A stretch of DNA of 64,000 nucleotides, taken from NCBI RefSeq assembly GCF_006864455.1, contig NZ_QHLK01000008.1, positions 1 to 64,000 on the forward strand. The letters run 5' to 3'. Below, piece by piece: positions 28,818-37,903 of the stretch. Below the pieces are notes generated by a model, which saw only the letters and a list, made by a program, of their open reading frames with translations, did not search any database and was not told the origin of the DNA. The translations under genes were made by a program, and so were the position numbers. The DNA is from Campylobacter sp. MIT 97-5078. GTDB lineage: Bacteria; Campylobacterota; Campylobacteria; Campylobacterales; Campylobacteraceae. Each line of letters begins with the position of its first letter. Positions within the stretch are counted from its first letter, which is position 1.

Positions 28818-29540
28818 ATGAAAGAAAAAATTGCACTCAATAGCCTAAGACCTGATCTTGACGGACAGCCTCGACGAACTGAATATGAATTTAGCATAGG
28901 TTTGCGTGTTGCACATTGGCTTAGAGCTATTAGCATAGTAATTTTAGTAGGCACAGGCTTTTACCTTTCTTATGTGTTTCAAAGCCCTATAAGCAATGGC
29001 GAACCAACAAATTTTATGCAGGCAAAATACCGCTTTGTGCATGAAGTTGCTGGCTTTATCTTGCTTTCTTGTATTCTTTTCAAGGTATATTTGTTCTTCT
29101 TTGATAGAATCAGCCACAAAGAACGCGTCAGTCTTAAAGATACACTTAACCCAAAAGTATGGATAGAACAGCTCAAATTCTATCTTTTCATAGGCAAACA
29201 CCCACATTTAAAAGGTTGTTATAATCCTTTGCAGTTTGCAACTTATACTCTTTTTTATGCGGTTATGTTTGGTATCATTATCACAGGGCTTACTTTATAT
29301 GTGCATGTATATCATGACGGACTTGGTGGCTTTTTGTATGGCATACTTCGCCCTATAGAAGCTATGCTTGGCGGATTAGCTGAAGTTCGCATTTATCATA
29401 GGCTTTTAATGTGGGTTGTTATTGTTTTTGTGCCTATACACATTTATATGGCTGTATTTAACTCGCTTAAAGGTAAAGATGGTAGTTTAGATGCTATATT
29501 TAGTGGCTATAAATACATAAGAGATGATCAAAGATTTTAA
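28818..29540 (+). CDS. hydC: Hydrogenase cytochrome b subunit
   Basis: A di-haem membrane cytochrome b that passes electrons from HydA to menaquinone. About 240 residues hold four membrane helices. Candidate haem-ligand histidines are in RVAHWLRA, RFVHEVAG, YVHVYHDG and YHRLLMW. An in-frame ATG at 28800 lies inside hydB, but TAAGGAG at 28805-28811 stands 6 bases before the ATG at 28818, so I place the start there. The stop overlaps hydD by one base. Confidence 0.93.
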   Translation: MKEKIALNSLRPDLDGQPRRTEYEFSIGLRVAHWLRAISIVILVGTGFYLSYVFQSPISNGEPTNFMQAKYRFVHEVAGFILLSCILFKVYLFFFDRISHKERVSLKDTLNPKVWIEQLKFYLFIGKHPHLKGCYNPLQFATYTLFYAVMFGIIITGLTLYVHVYHDGLGGFLYGILRPIEAMLGGLAEVRIYHRLLMWVVIVFVPIHIYMAVFNSLKGKDGSLDAIFSGYKYIRDDQRF

Positions 29541-30076
29541 TGCGTTATCTTGTACTTGGTATAGGTAATATTATGTTTGCCGATGAGGGCGTAGGCGTAC
29601 ATTTTGTAAAACTCATGCAAAAAAACTACACCTTTCATCACCCAAGTGCAAGCCTTGAATTTATGGACGGAGGCACCTTAGCCTTTCAGCTTAGTTACAT
29701 ACTTGCAGACTATGATAGGCTTATCATTGTAGATTGCTTAGAAGCTGATGATGCAAATATAGGTGATGTATTTTTCTTTCCTTACTCAGCCATGCCAAAA
29801 AAAGTTTCTTGGAGTGGAAGTGCTCATGAGATAGAAATGCTTCAAACCCTGCAGTTTATGGAGCTAAATGGGGATTTACCCCAAACTCAAATTCTAGCTG
29901 TCATACCAAAACGCATAGAACCTATGAGTTTTAAGCTTTCAAACGAGCTTTTAAAGGCTATACCCCTAATGCAAAAAACATTACTTGAATATCTTAGCAA
30001 AGAAGGCTTTAGCTATGAAAAAATAAGTGATTTTTCTATACAAGAACTTGCTGAAATTTCATATAAAAATCCCTAA
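29540..30076 (+). CDS. hydD: Hydrogenase maturation endopeptidase
   Basis: A HyaD/HybD-type (M52) protease that trims the HydB C-terminus once nickel is in place. The family start VLGIGNIMFADEGVGVH includes the Glu nickel ligand, MDGGTLAF follows with the Asp ligand, and the third ligand His is in SGSAHEIEM. It is 178 residues, typical. The start codon overlaps the hydC stop. No hyp accessory genes are in this window, so they must lie elsewhere. The interval to ctsF (30077-30288) is AT-rich without a recognisable feature. Confidence 0.93.
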   Translation: MRYLVLGIGNIMFADEGVGVHFVKLMQKNYTFHHPSASLEFMDGGTLAFQLSYILADYDRLIIVDCLEADDANIGDVFFFPYSAMPKKVSWSGSAHEIEMLQTLQFMELNGDLPQTQILAVIPKRIEPMSFKLSNELLKAIPLMQKTLLEYLSKEGFSYEKISDFSIQELAEISYKNP

Positions 30077-30288
30077 ACCACGTCTATTCATTTTTTTAAT
30101 ATAAATTTTTCAATTTAATACTTTTTTTTAAAAATGAAATTGAGGAAAATTAATCCGTTGTGCAAAAATTGAAACCAAGAATGAATTGGTTATTAAGCTT
30201 GCGATGACTAAATATTAGGTTATGATTCCCTTTCATTTCTCACAATGGAAAAAATCTGGTTTTTTTATGATTTATTTTTTATTTTATA

Positions 30289-31476
30289 TCAAAAACTCAC
30301 ACCAGAATTAAGTTCCCACATCGGCAAGAAAATTCCTAAAGCCAAAAATAACACCAAAATTGCTACAAAAAGCGTCATTAAAGGCTCTAAAAGAAGTAAA
30401 AAAGTATTCATGATATGATTTTGTCTTAACTCGTAATACTCAGCGATTTTCGCACTCATCTCGTGAAGTTTTGAGCTTTTCATCGCTACGGCTAGCATAG
30501 ACAAAACTATAGGCTCAAACAAACCCAGCCTCTTAAACGCCTCATCAAGCCTTAAACCTTGCTCACACAACTCGTCTAGTTTTTGAAACTTTTCTTGCAA
30601 GAAAAGATTACTTAGGCTCATTCTTGCAAGTTTTAAAGAGTGCTGTAATGGCAACGCACTTTGCAAAAGCAGAGCAAAAATCATAAAAAAATGAGTGTTT
30701 TGATTATAAAAGATCAGCTTTGAGAAAAAAGGAAATTTTAGCAATAAAGCATGATTAAAATACGCAAAATCGTGATTTTTCTTATACAAATACACAAAAA
30801 ACATCAAAAACACACAGCAAAACACAAGCAAAGGTATGAAAAAGTCTTGCAAAAAATTATATATAGCCAGCATAAAACGCGTAACAAGAGGCAATTCGAG
30901 CTCAAAATCATCAAAGATAAGTTTAAATTCAGGCACTACAAAAAGCATTAAAGCACAAAATACCACAATCAAAGATACAAAAACAAATAAAGGATATGCT
31001 AAAGCTTTCTTAAGAAGTTTTATATTGTTTAAGCTTTTTTCTCTTAGTTCGCAAAGTCTTAAAAACACACTAGCCAAATCCCCTGTATTCTCTCCCATCT
31101 TAATCAAGGCAAGCTCAGCCCTATCAAAAGCAAAACCAGAATTTTCAAAAGCTATGTTTAAGCTTTGTCCGCTTTGAAGAGCTTGGAGAATTCGTGTTAA
31201 AAAAAGCTTGATTTTAGCATCTTTGTGATGAGCTTTTAACTCTTTAAAAGCTAAAGATACGCTCACTCCAGCACCTAAAAGCAAGGAAAGCTCTTTAAAA
31301 AGCAAGGCTAAAATTTGTGGCTTTAAACTAAGATCAAAATACCTAAACTCCTCTATACGAAGGATGTTAAAGCCCTTAGCCCTAAGTTCATCTTGAACTT
31401 TTAGCTTGTTTTGAGCTTTGATGATAAGGCTTTTTGTTTTATTTTTAGACTTGATAAGAATACTAAATTTTTTCAT
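30289..31476 (-). CDS. ctsF: CtsF, GspF/PilC-like inner-membrane transformation protein
   Basis: An inner-membrane platform protein of the type II secretion/type IV pilus family used for DNA uptake in Campylobacter. The two T2SS-F domains are visible: one at about 60-180 (LFKELSLLLGAGVSVSLAF, then LIKMGENTGDL) and one at about 260-380 (FALLLQSALPLQHSL). Three membrane helices lie near residues 160-190, 210-235 and 365-390. It overlaps the ctsE stop by 4 bp. The length of 395 is normal. Confidence 0.87.
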   Translation of the reverse strand: MKKFSILIKSKNKTKSLIIKAQNKLKVQDELRAKGFNILRIEEFRYFDLSLKPQILALLFKELSLLLGAGVSVSLAFKELKAHHKDAKIKLFLTRILQALQSGQSLNIAFENSGFAFDRAELALIKMGENTGDLASVFLRLCELREKSLNNIKLLKKALAYPLFVFVSLIVVFCALMLFVVPEFKLIFDDFELELPLVTRFMLAIYNFLQDFFIPLLVFCCVFLMFFVYLYKKNHDFAYFNHALLLKFPFFSKLIFYNQNTHFFMIFALLLQSALPLQHSLKLARMSLSNLFLQEKFQKLDELCEQGLRLDEAFKRLGLFEPIVLSMLAVAMKSSKLHEMSAKIAEYYELRQNHIMNTFLLLLEPLMTLFVAILVLFLALGIFLPMWELNSGVSF

Positions 31477-33116
31477 CTTAGCACCCTTAAAAGCTCTTGC
31501 AAGCTCGTAATCCCAAGCCTTACCTTAGCCAAACCTAGTTCAAACATGGTTTTAAAGCCTTGTTTTTTTGCATACGCTAAAAGCTCGTTTTTACTCTTAT
31601 TTTCTCGAATCATTTCAGCTAAATGTGTATCAACAAATAAAAACTCAGCCACCACTTCCCTACCTGCAAAACCGCTTTGTCTGCAATATTCACAACCCCT
31701 TGCTTCAAAAAACTCTTCTTTTACGCCTTCAAATTCAATATTGATTTTTTCTTTACAATGCTTACAGAGCTTTCGCACAAGCCTTTGAGCGATGATGAGC
31801 GTAAGAGCTGAAGCAAGCAAATAAGACTTTGCTTTCATATCAAGCATTCTGCTAATGGCTGAAACGGCGTCATTTGTATGTAAAGTTGAAAACACCAAAT
31901 GCCCTGTAAGAGCTGATTTAACAGCTATATCAAGACTTTGCTCATCTCTCATCTCACCTATCATAATCACATCTGGATCCTGCCTTAAAATCGCCCTTAA
32001 AGCATTGTTAAAATCAAGCCCGGCTTTAGGATTAAGTAAAATTTGCTGCACTAAGCTTAAGCGGTATTCTACTGGATCTTCAACACTAATAATCTTTTTA
32101 TTTTCATTTTGAATTTCACTCATCGCCGCATACAAAGTCGTGCTTTTTCCACTTCCTGTTGGTCCTGTAACAAGGATCATACCAAAAGGCAGTTGAATAC
32201 TTTGGCGAAAAAGTTGCAAATTCTTAGCTTCAAACTCCAAATTTTCAAGGCTTAAAAATTTCTGTTTTCGTTCTAAAATTCGAAGCACCAAACTTTCAGC
32301 ATAGAGCAAAGGCAAAGATGAAAGCCTAAAATCGTATTCTAAGCCCTCAAATTCCATCATAAAACTTCCATCTTGAGCTTTTCTTGTCTCAGCCATATTT
32401 AAGTGAGCCAAAAGTTTGACATACAAAATCAAAGCATGATAAATTTCAAGCTCTACTCGCAAAAAAACACCCAAAAGTCCATCTATCCTAAATCGTATCA
32501 AAGCTTCTTCACTGCTTGGTTCAAAGTGTATATCACTTGCTTTAAGCTTTATAGCTTGCAAACAAATAAGCTCAAAAAGCTTTGCTACTGCACTTTTATC
32601 CTTTTTATCGCTATGTGTAAGTTCTATTTTAAGTTCAGCGATCAAATCATTAATCTCGCATTCAAGGCTATATTTTTCAATGAAATTTTCTATCTTTGAA
32701 GGATTGGCAAGAAAAATTTTGATAAATTTATGCTTAAAAGAAGCTTGAAGCTTGTCTAAAAGTTCATTTGAAGGTATTTTTGCAAAAGCAAAATAAATGA
32801 AATTTTCATCCTCTTGAAAAACAAGACATTGATACTCTTTCATTTGCTTAAGACTTAACTTAGATAAAAAATAAGGATCATACTCTTTTAAAGCTTGAAA
32901 TTCAAACCCTTTAAATGTAGCAAAATCACGCAAAAAACGCTCTTTATTAATATTTAAATCAAGATAAATTGTATCAAGTGCAAGCTTATCTTGCTCATAT
33001 AACTCACACAAAACAGGTAAGATTTTCACATACTCGAGGTTTTGAAGTGAGTGTTTATCTTGCATATTTATACCTAAAGCTTGAAATTTGTTTTTTAATC
33101 CATCACAATTTTGCAC
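31473..33116 (-). CDS. ctsE: CtsE, GspE/PilB-like secretion ATPase for natural transformation
   Basis: The cytoplasmic ATPase powering the Cts apparatus. The protein is 547 residues. It has an N-terminal GspE-N-like region (1-150), Walker A GPTGSGKSTT (about 320), the Asp box RAILRQDPDVIMIGEMRD, Walker B and the His box LVFSTLHTNDA, then a tetracysteine zinc site (CKHC and CEYC). The start is GTG with a strong AAGGAGG. The other cts genes are not next to it here; plsY lies divergently upstream. Confidence 0.9.
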   Translation of the reverse strand: MQNCDGLKNKFQALGINMQDKHSLQNLEYVKILPVLCELYEQDKLALDTIYLDLNINKERFLRDFATFKGFEFQALKEYDPYFLSKLSLKQMKEYQCLVFQEDENFIYFAFAKIPSNELLDKLQASFKHKFIKIFLANPSKIENFIEKYSLECEINDLIAELKIELTHSDKKDKSAVAKLFELICLQAIKLKASDIHFEPSSEEALIRFRIDGLLGVFLRVELEIYHALILYVKLLAHLNMAETRKAQDGSFMMEFEGLEYDFRLSSLPLLYAESLVLRILERKQKFLSLENLEFEAKNLQLFRQSIQLPFGMILVTGPTGSGKSTTLYAAMSEIQNENKKIISVEDPVEYRLSLVQQILLNPKAGLDFNNALRAILRQDPDVIMIGEMRDEQSLDIAVKSALTGHLVFSTLHTNDAVSAISRMLDMKAKSYLLASALTLIIAQRLVRKLCKHCKEKINIEFEGVKEEFFEARGCEYCRQSGFAGREVVAEFLFVDTHLAEMIRENKSKNELLAYAKKQGFKTMFELGLAKVRLGITSLQELLRVLR

Positions 33117-33217
33117 CCTACCCTCCTTTCTTTAATCATAACAAAAGCAAACTTTAAGAAAGGCGAATTTATAAAGATTTTTTAAGAATGTGTTAATTTA
33201 TGGCTTATGAATTCAGG

Positions 33218-33223
33218 TATAAT
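33218..33223 (+). promoter_or_regulatory. -10 box of plsY-folB
   Basis: TATAAT 23 bp before the plsY ATG, with AAGGA as ribosome-binding site. Confidence 0.6.
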
Positions 33224-33246
33224 TTCAAAAAATAAGGATAAAATTC

Positions 33247-34092
33247 ATGCAAAAAAATACCCCTCTCTTTGCTTTTGGCTTAGCCGTAGCTGTTTTGATC
33301 TGCGTTGTGCCATTTTTTTATACTCATTTTATGCTTAAAATTATCTGCGGACTGGCTTCTGGACTTATTTTGCACGTTTGTGCGTTTAAAAAATTAGACT
33401 TTGATGATAGTGCTTTATATGTTTTTGTAGGCTTTTTCATCGTGCTTAACTTTGCTTTTGGTGATATAAGTTCAAATCAAGGGGCAAATTTACTCATTTA
33501 TCTTAGCATATATCTTTTGGGCTCTATTCCTTTTGGACTGATCTTAGCCCTTGTTTTTGCAAAAGTAAATATCAAAAGCGAGGGGAGCAAAAGCATAGGT
33601 GCAACAAATGTCTTAAGAGTAGTTAAACAAACTGACCCAGCCCTAGCTAAAAAGCTTGCTATCGCAACTGTCGTTCTTGATTTTGCTAAGGCAGCGTGTC
33701 CGATTTTAATCGCTAAATTTATGGGAGCTGATGCAAATATGCTTTGGAGTATAGGTGTTTTTGCAGTGCTTGGGCATTGTTTTTCTATCTATCTTTTTTT
33801 AGACGGAGGCAAAGGTATAGCTACTGGGGCTGGGGTTATGGCTGTTTTGTTGCCACTTGAGCTTTTAGTGGCTTTGTTTGTTTGGTTTGCGGTTGGTAAA
33901 GTATTTAGAATTTCAAGTCTTGCCTCACTTGCCGGGGCATTAAGCTTTATCATCGCCTCTTTTGTGTTTCATTACGATATGCCTGAAATTCATACACATG
34001 CACCGATTCTTATCATTTGCTTTATTATCTTTTATAAACATATACCAAATATCAAAAGATTGATTTTCAAAGAAGAATGCAAAGTCATATAA
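33247..34092 (+). CDS. plsY: Glycerol-3-phosphate acyltransferase PlsY with extra N-terminal membrane domain
   Basis: PlsY transfers the acyl group from acyl-phosphate to glycerol-3-phosphate, the first step of phospholipid synthesis. The PlsY domain starts near residue 83 (IYLLGSIPFGLIL) and holds all three motifs: EGSKSIGATNVLR, GHCFSIYLFLDGGKGIATG and the C-terminal HTHAP. The first 80 residues form two to three additional hydrophobic helices not found in ordinary PlsY of about 200 residues. No in-frame ATG lies near residue 80, and the -10 box and Shine-Dalgarno fit the upstream start, so the extension looks real. The stop overlaps folB. Confidence 0.9.
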   Translation: MQKNTPLFAFGLAVAVLICVVPFFYTHFMLKIICGLASGLILHVCAFKKLDFDDSALYVFVGFFIVLNFAFGDISSNQGANLLIYLSIYLLGSIPFGLILALVFAKVNIKSEGSKSIGATNVLRVVKQTDPALAKKLAIATVVLDFAKAACPILIAKFMGADANMLWSIGVFAVLGHCFSIYLFLDGGKGIATGAGVMAVLLPLELLVALFVWFAVGKVFRISSLASLAGALSFIIASFVFHYDMPEIHTHAPILIICFIIFYKHIPNIKRLIFKEECKVI

Positions 34093-34394
34093 AAATAAAA
34101 CTTCAATTCAAATGCATCATTGGAATTTTGGATTTTGAGCGAGAAAAAAAGCAAAAAATTATCATTAAACTCAAGGCTAAGAGTAGTGATTTTTTAGATT
34201 ATGCTTTGATTTGCAAATGGCTTAAAAAGACTTTCAAAGAAGAACGATTTAAGCTCTTAGAAGAAGCTTTAAGCTTTATAAATCTTCATTTAAAAGAACT
34301 TTATCCAAATTTAATATTTATAAAAATCAGCATTTATAAACCAAAGATTATAAAAAAAGCAAAATGCGGTGCTTACTTAAAGAAAAAATATTAA
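34077..34394 (+). CDS. folB: Dihydroneopterin aldolase-like protein
   Basis: FolB converts dihydroneopterin to 6-hydroxymethyl-dihydropterin in folate synthesis. The 105-residue sequence is divergent but keeps the T-fold outline: LQFKCIIGILDFEREKKQKI at the start, the LDYALICKWLKK helix, LLEEALSFI with the active-site Glu, and a basic C-terminus IYKPKIIKKAKCGAY. It overlaps plsY by 16 bp, the same pairing as in other campylobacters. Confidence 0.8.
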   Translation: MQSHIKIKLQFKCIIGILDFEREKKQKIIIKLKAKSSDFLDYALICKWLKKTFKEERFKLLEEALSFINLHLKELYPNLIFIKISIYKPKIIKKAKCGAYLKKKY

Positions 34395-34434
34395 TTTTTT
34401 TTTAAAGTTTTTTGAATATTTACTTAAATTGTGT

Positions 34435-34440
34435 TATCAT
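34435..34440 (+). promoter_or_regulatory. Likely -10 region of cosR
   Basis: TATCAT about 38 bp before cosR. It sits inside GTGT-TATCATTT-ACAC (34431-34446), an imperfect dyad that could be an operator; CosR is known to bind its own promoter. Assigned by eye. Confidence 0.4.
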
Positions 34441-34477
34441 TTACACTTAAGATTTTAAAAATTTAAGGATTAATCCA

Positions 34478-35149
34478 ATGAGAATTTTAGTAATTGAAGA
34501 CGACAATGCTTTAAACAAAAACCTCGTAGAAAATCTCAATCAATCAGGCTATCAAACTGATTCTTCAGAAAATTTCAAAGATGGCGAATACTTTATCGGT
34601 ATTAGACATTATGATCTTGTGCTTTCAAGTTGGAACTTACCAGACGGCGAGGGTGCTGATCTTATCAATGTGGTAAAGCAAAAATCTCCTCACACTGCTG
34701 TTTTAATACTCTCTGCTAAAAATGACAAGCAAAATGAGATCAAAGCCCTTAAACTTGGTGCTGATGATTATATCAAAAAGCCGGCTGATTTTGATGTGCT
34801 TTTAGCTCGCATCGAGGCTCGTTTAAGAATGGGTGGAAGCAACGTCATTAAGATAGATGAGCTTACTATCGATCCAGATGAAGAAAAGATCACTTATAAA
34901 GGACAAGAAATAGAGCTTAAAGGCAAGCCTTTTGAAGTTCTCACACATCTTGCAAGACATTCTGATCAAATTGTCTCTAAAGAACAGCTCTTAGATGCGA
35001 TTTGGGAAGAACCGGAGCTTGTTACTCCTAATGTTATCGAAGTTGCTATCAATCAAATTCGTCAAAAAATGGACAAACCTTTAAATATCTCAACCATAGA
35101 AACCGTAAGAAGACGCGGTTATCGCTTTTGTTTTCCTAAAAAATCATAA
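34478..35149 (+). CDS. cosR: CosR, orphan OmpR-family response regulator
   Basis: An essential regulator of oxidative-stress and efflux genes in Campylobacter, homologue of H. pylori HP1043/HsrA. The receiver domain (1-120) keeps Glu-Asp-Asp at 7-9 and the conserved Lys in DDYIKKP, but the phospho-acceptor position is Ser51 (DLVLSSWNLP) instead of Asp, so it acts without phosphorylation. The winged-helix C-terminal domain (125-223) is nearly identical to known CosR (GKPFEVLTHLARHSDQIVSK, VRRRGYRF). No histidine kinase is adjacent. Confidence 0.95.
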   Translation: MRILVIEDDNALNKNLVENLNQSGYQTDSSENFKDGEYFIGIRHYDLVLSSWNLPDGEGADLINVVKQKSPHTAVLILSAKNDKQNEIKALKLGADDYIKKPADFDVLLARIEARLRMGGSNVIKIDELTIDPDEEKITYKGQEIELKGKPFEVLTHLARHSDQIVSKEQLLDAIWEEPELVTPNVIEVAINQIRQKMDKPLNISTIETVRRRGYRFCFPKKS

Positions 35150-35216
35150 GCTATTTAAAGTTTGAGATAATGCAAAAACTCAACAATCAAACCCAAATTG
35201 CTTAGAGAGTTTTGTG

Positions 35217-36677
35217 ATGGCAAAACGAACAGCTATAGTGGATTTGGGTTCTAATTCAGTGCGTCTTGTTATCTTTGAAAAAAGCTCTCGATACGCCTTT
35301 CATACTTTAGCTGAATACAAACGCAAAGTAAGACTTGGCGAGAATGCTTATAATAACGCTAAATTTTTACAAGCTCAAGCCATGCAAAGAACTCTAGAAA
35401 CTTTAGAGTATTTTAAAGAAATGGTTTTAAAACACAAATGTAAAAAAATTCTCATTGTTGGAACCTCAGCCTTAAGAGATGCTCCAAACGGCAAGGATTT
35501 TATCAAGGAAGTAAAAACTAAACTTGGCTTAAATATACGCTGTATAGACGGCAAAACAGAATCTTACTTAGGCGGATTAGCGGCTTTAAATTTACTCTCA
35601 AACATAAAAAACGCCACAACCTTAGATATAGGCGGAGGCTCAAGCGAACTGTGTTTGATCAAAGATGGTAAAATTCAAGACTGTCTTTCTTTAGACCTTG
35701 GAACAGTGAGGCTTAAGGAACTATTTTATGATACAAACAAACTTGAAAAGCTTGACGCTTTTTTAGATGAGAGTTTAAAACTGATCCCAGAACATTTTAA
35801 AAACGACAAACTCATCGCTATAGGGGGAAGTTTAAGGGCGATTTCAAGTTCTATTATGGACAAAAACTCATATCCACTGAAAACCTTGCATGAGTTTAGC
35901 TATAAACTTGAAAATGAAAAAAAACACCTTGAGAGAATTTTAAATGCAAATATTGAGGATTTGTATGATTATGGTATCAAAAAAGATCGCTTTGATACGA
36001 TCAAAGAAGGCACGTTGATCTTTACAAAAATTGCTACCAAACTTGGCACTAAAGAAGTGATCACAAGCGGGGTTGGGGTTCGAGAGGGCGTGTATTTAAA
36101 TGATATTTTACCGCCTAACAAACGCTTTGCAAGCAATTTTAATCCAAGTGTAAGGTCCTTGCAAGATCGATTTTTAGGCAAGCAAAAAACCAAAATTCCT
36201 CATTATGTTTCTTTGCTCTTTGACGAGCTTTCAAATTTACACAATCTTGACGCACATTATAAAAGCACATTAATTCATGCTGCTAAGCTTTGCAATATAG
36301 GCTCATATTTGAATTTTTACTTTTCAAACGAGCATAGTTCATATTTTATACTTAATGCTTTAAATTATAATTTTTCTCATCAAGAAAAAGCACTCATTGC
36401 CATACTTATTCGCAGTGCTGGGCGAAAGATCGGTATTTATGCTGAGCCTTTTAAGGAGCTTTTGCCTCCATTTGAGATTATGACTTGGCTGAATTTTATG
36501 CTTGGTTATGCAAAAATCATCGCTTTAAATCACCCAAATGAAAGCAAACTTGAATTTACACTTCACAATAATAGCCTATATCTTTACAGCATTAAAAATC
36601 TCAATATCCCAAAAGATGAGCTTAAAAAACTCATCTTACCTCAGGACTTAGTTCTTGTTTTAAATCAAAAGCCTTGA
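35217..36677 (+). CDS. ppx: Ppx/GppA-family exopolyphosphatase
   Basis: A phosphatase of the sugar-kinase/actin fold that hydrolyses polyphosphate or pppGpp. Motifs are AIVDLGSNSVRLVI (about residues 5-18), the Glu in KTESYLGGLAAL, the phosphate loop TLDIGGGSSELCLI, and AIGGSLRAIS. The C-terminal part (about 310-486) is an HD-like helical region. An in-frame GTG at 35214 precedes the ATG at 35217, which I prefer. A GATAAT promoter-like box at 35166-35171 allows separate transcription from cosR. Ppx and GppA activities cannot be told apart here. Confidence 0.88.
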   Translation: MAKRTAIVDLGSNSVRLVIFEKSSRYAFHTLAEYKRKVRLGENAYNNAKFLQAQAMQRTLETLEYFKEMVLKHKCKKILIVGTSALRDAPNGKDFIKEVKTKLGLNIRCIDGKTESYLGGLAALNLLSNIKNATTLDIGGGSSELCLIKDGKIQDCLSLDLGTVRLKELFYDTNKLEKLDAFLDESLKLIPEHFKNDKLIAIGGSLRAISSSIMDKNSYPLKTLHEFSYKLENEKKHLERILNANIEDLYDYGIKKDRFDTIKEGTLIFTKIATKLGTKEVITSGVGVREGVYLNDILPPNKRFASNFNPSVRSLQDRFLGKQKTKIPHYVSLLFDELSNLHNLDAHYKSTLIHAAKLCNIGSYLNFYFSNEHSSYFILNALNYNFSHQEKALIAILIRSAGRKIGIYAEPFKELLPPFEIMTWLNFMLGYAKIIALNHPNESKLEFTLHNNSLYLYSIKNLNIPKDELKKLILPQDLVLVLNQKP

Positions 36678-36689
36678 TCAAGACTTAGA

Positions 36690-37109
36690 ATTTATTATGA
36701 AAATATAAGCTTATAGGTGTTTTGATAATTTTGATCTATCTTTTTCTCACTATCCATAAGAAAAGTCAGCTGCAACAAAGGCAAAAGAAGTATGCCCACT
36801 AGAAAAGCCATCAAAACTACCATTTTAGGATGCTGGGAAATTTTAGTTGAGTGTTTACCGTGTTTAAAAAGAGATACGAAGCCGTATTTTACTGCGTAAA
36901 TCGAAGCAAGAATTAAAGTAGAGCCTAAAGCAAGTTATTTAAATCCCTCATAATCTTGTATCACAAGCATGTAAATAACCAAGCTTAAGGGTAAAAACTG
37001 CATCACATCGCCATAATTTTCAATCCAATACCCAGCCCTCATCGCCATAAGAAAGGCTTAGCATACAAGCAAAAGCTAGCACAAGCTTTCTTAATCGACA
37101 TTTTTTCAT
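36690..37109 (-). pseudogene. PAP2-family phosphatase remnant
   Basis: Reading the minus strand from the ATG at 37109, a signal-peptide-like start (KLVLAFACMLSLSYGDEGW) is followed in another frame by IENYGDVMQFLPLSLV, a membrane stretch and DYEGFK, an in-frame TAA, then ALGSTLILASIYAVKYG. Finally, in the first frame again, the PAP2 active-site signature appears (NGSFDGFSSGHTSFAFVAADF). So at least two frameshifts and one nonsense codon have broken a periplasmic or membrane phosphatase, and its 3' third is missing. The start lies just inside the end of the FliO-like gene. Confidence 0.75.
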
Positions 37110-37903
37110 TGTTTTTCCTTTTTTTTGATAAGATTTTGGATTTTTTGTTTGTTTTCCTCAAAAAAGCTATCAAAACTACGCTCTTTAGGTGTATGTTCAA
37201 GACTTTCTTCACTCTGTGCATCACTTGTTTGTAAAAGTAGGTTTGAAGCTCCTATGATTAAGGTATAGCGTTTATTATCATACTCAAGTATGACGAATTT
37301 ATTATTTTTATCTAAAGGTCTTTGAAAGATAAGTTTGACTTCTTTTGAGTTGAAATTATTTTTGTATTCAAGTTTGCGTTTAATCCACCAAAGCACGATT
37401 AAAAGCAAAACAAGCACACTTAAAACGAGGATATAATTTGTAAAGTCAAAGCCTTCTAAGCTCGAGTTCTTAGGCTTTATGCTTTGGTTATTTTCATTTT
37501 TTAAGTTCAAAATGCTTGCCGTAGAGGTATTTAGTGAGCTTTGACTCACACCCTCAGGCAAAACTCTTACACGAAGTGAAATTTGATCTTTATCACTACT
37601 TGCATTCACGCTTGCGTTATTTTGCATTTCAAGCATGATAAGGGTTTGTTTATTTTGCGGGGTGATGAGAATTTGCTTGAGTAAATTTGACTTGAGTTCC
37701 CTTTTTTCTTCTTTTGCGACACTTAATCCATCAAGTGTGATAAGCACGAAATTCCCTTCTTTTTTCTGGACGAGCTTACCCTTATACGCACTATCAAAAA
37801 CAAACATCAAATCAACCCTATCGCTTCTTTCATACACGTTAAAATCAACAAGTTTAGTAGCAAAAAGGGGCAAGGCAAAGCATAACAAGAGTAAAAATTT
37901 CAT
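37106..37903 (-). CDS. fliO: FliO-like flagellar membrane protein with periplasmic AMIN-like domain
   Basis: A 265-residue protein with a cleavable signal (MKFLLLLCFALPLFA), a periplasmic beta-rich region (about 18-125: VDFNVYERSDRVDLMFVFD), one membrane helix (about 150-170) and a cytoplasmic FliO-type domain (KLIFQRPLDKNNKFVILEYDNKRYTLIIG). FliO helps assemble the FliPQR export gate. The gene follows fliN with a shared base at the boundary. The AMIN-like segment may bind the cell wall, which is unusual for FliO but seen in related bacteria. Identity rests on architecture and context. Confidence 0.7.
   Translation of the reverse strand: MKFLLLLCFALPLFATKLVDFNVYERSDRVDLMFVFDSAYKGKLVQKKEGNFVLITLDGLSVAKEEKRELKSNLLKQILITPQNKQTLIMLEMQNNASVNASSDKDQISLRVRVLPEGVSQSSLNTSTASILNLKNENNQSIKPKNSSLEGFDFTNYILVLSVLVLLLIVLWWIKRKLEYKNNFNSKEVKLIFQRPLDKNNKFVILEYDNKRYTLIIGASNLLLQTSDAQSEESLEHTPKERSFDSFFEENKQKIQNLIKKKEKQ

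Noticed and set aside
30077-30288. Small gene or RNA between hydD and ctsF
   Set aside because: Only very short frames and no stable hairpin or consensus; treated as spacer.
30836-31177. Open frames opposite ctsF and ctsE
   Set aside because: They mirror the codon pattern of the real genes, are low in complexity and have no start signals.
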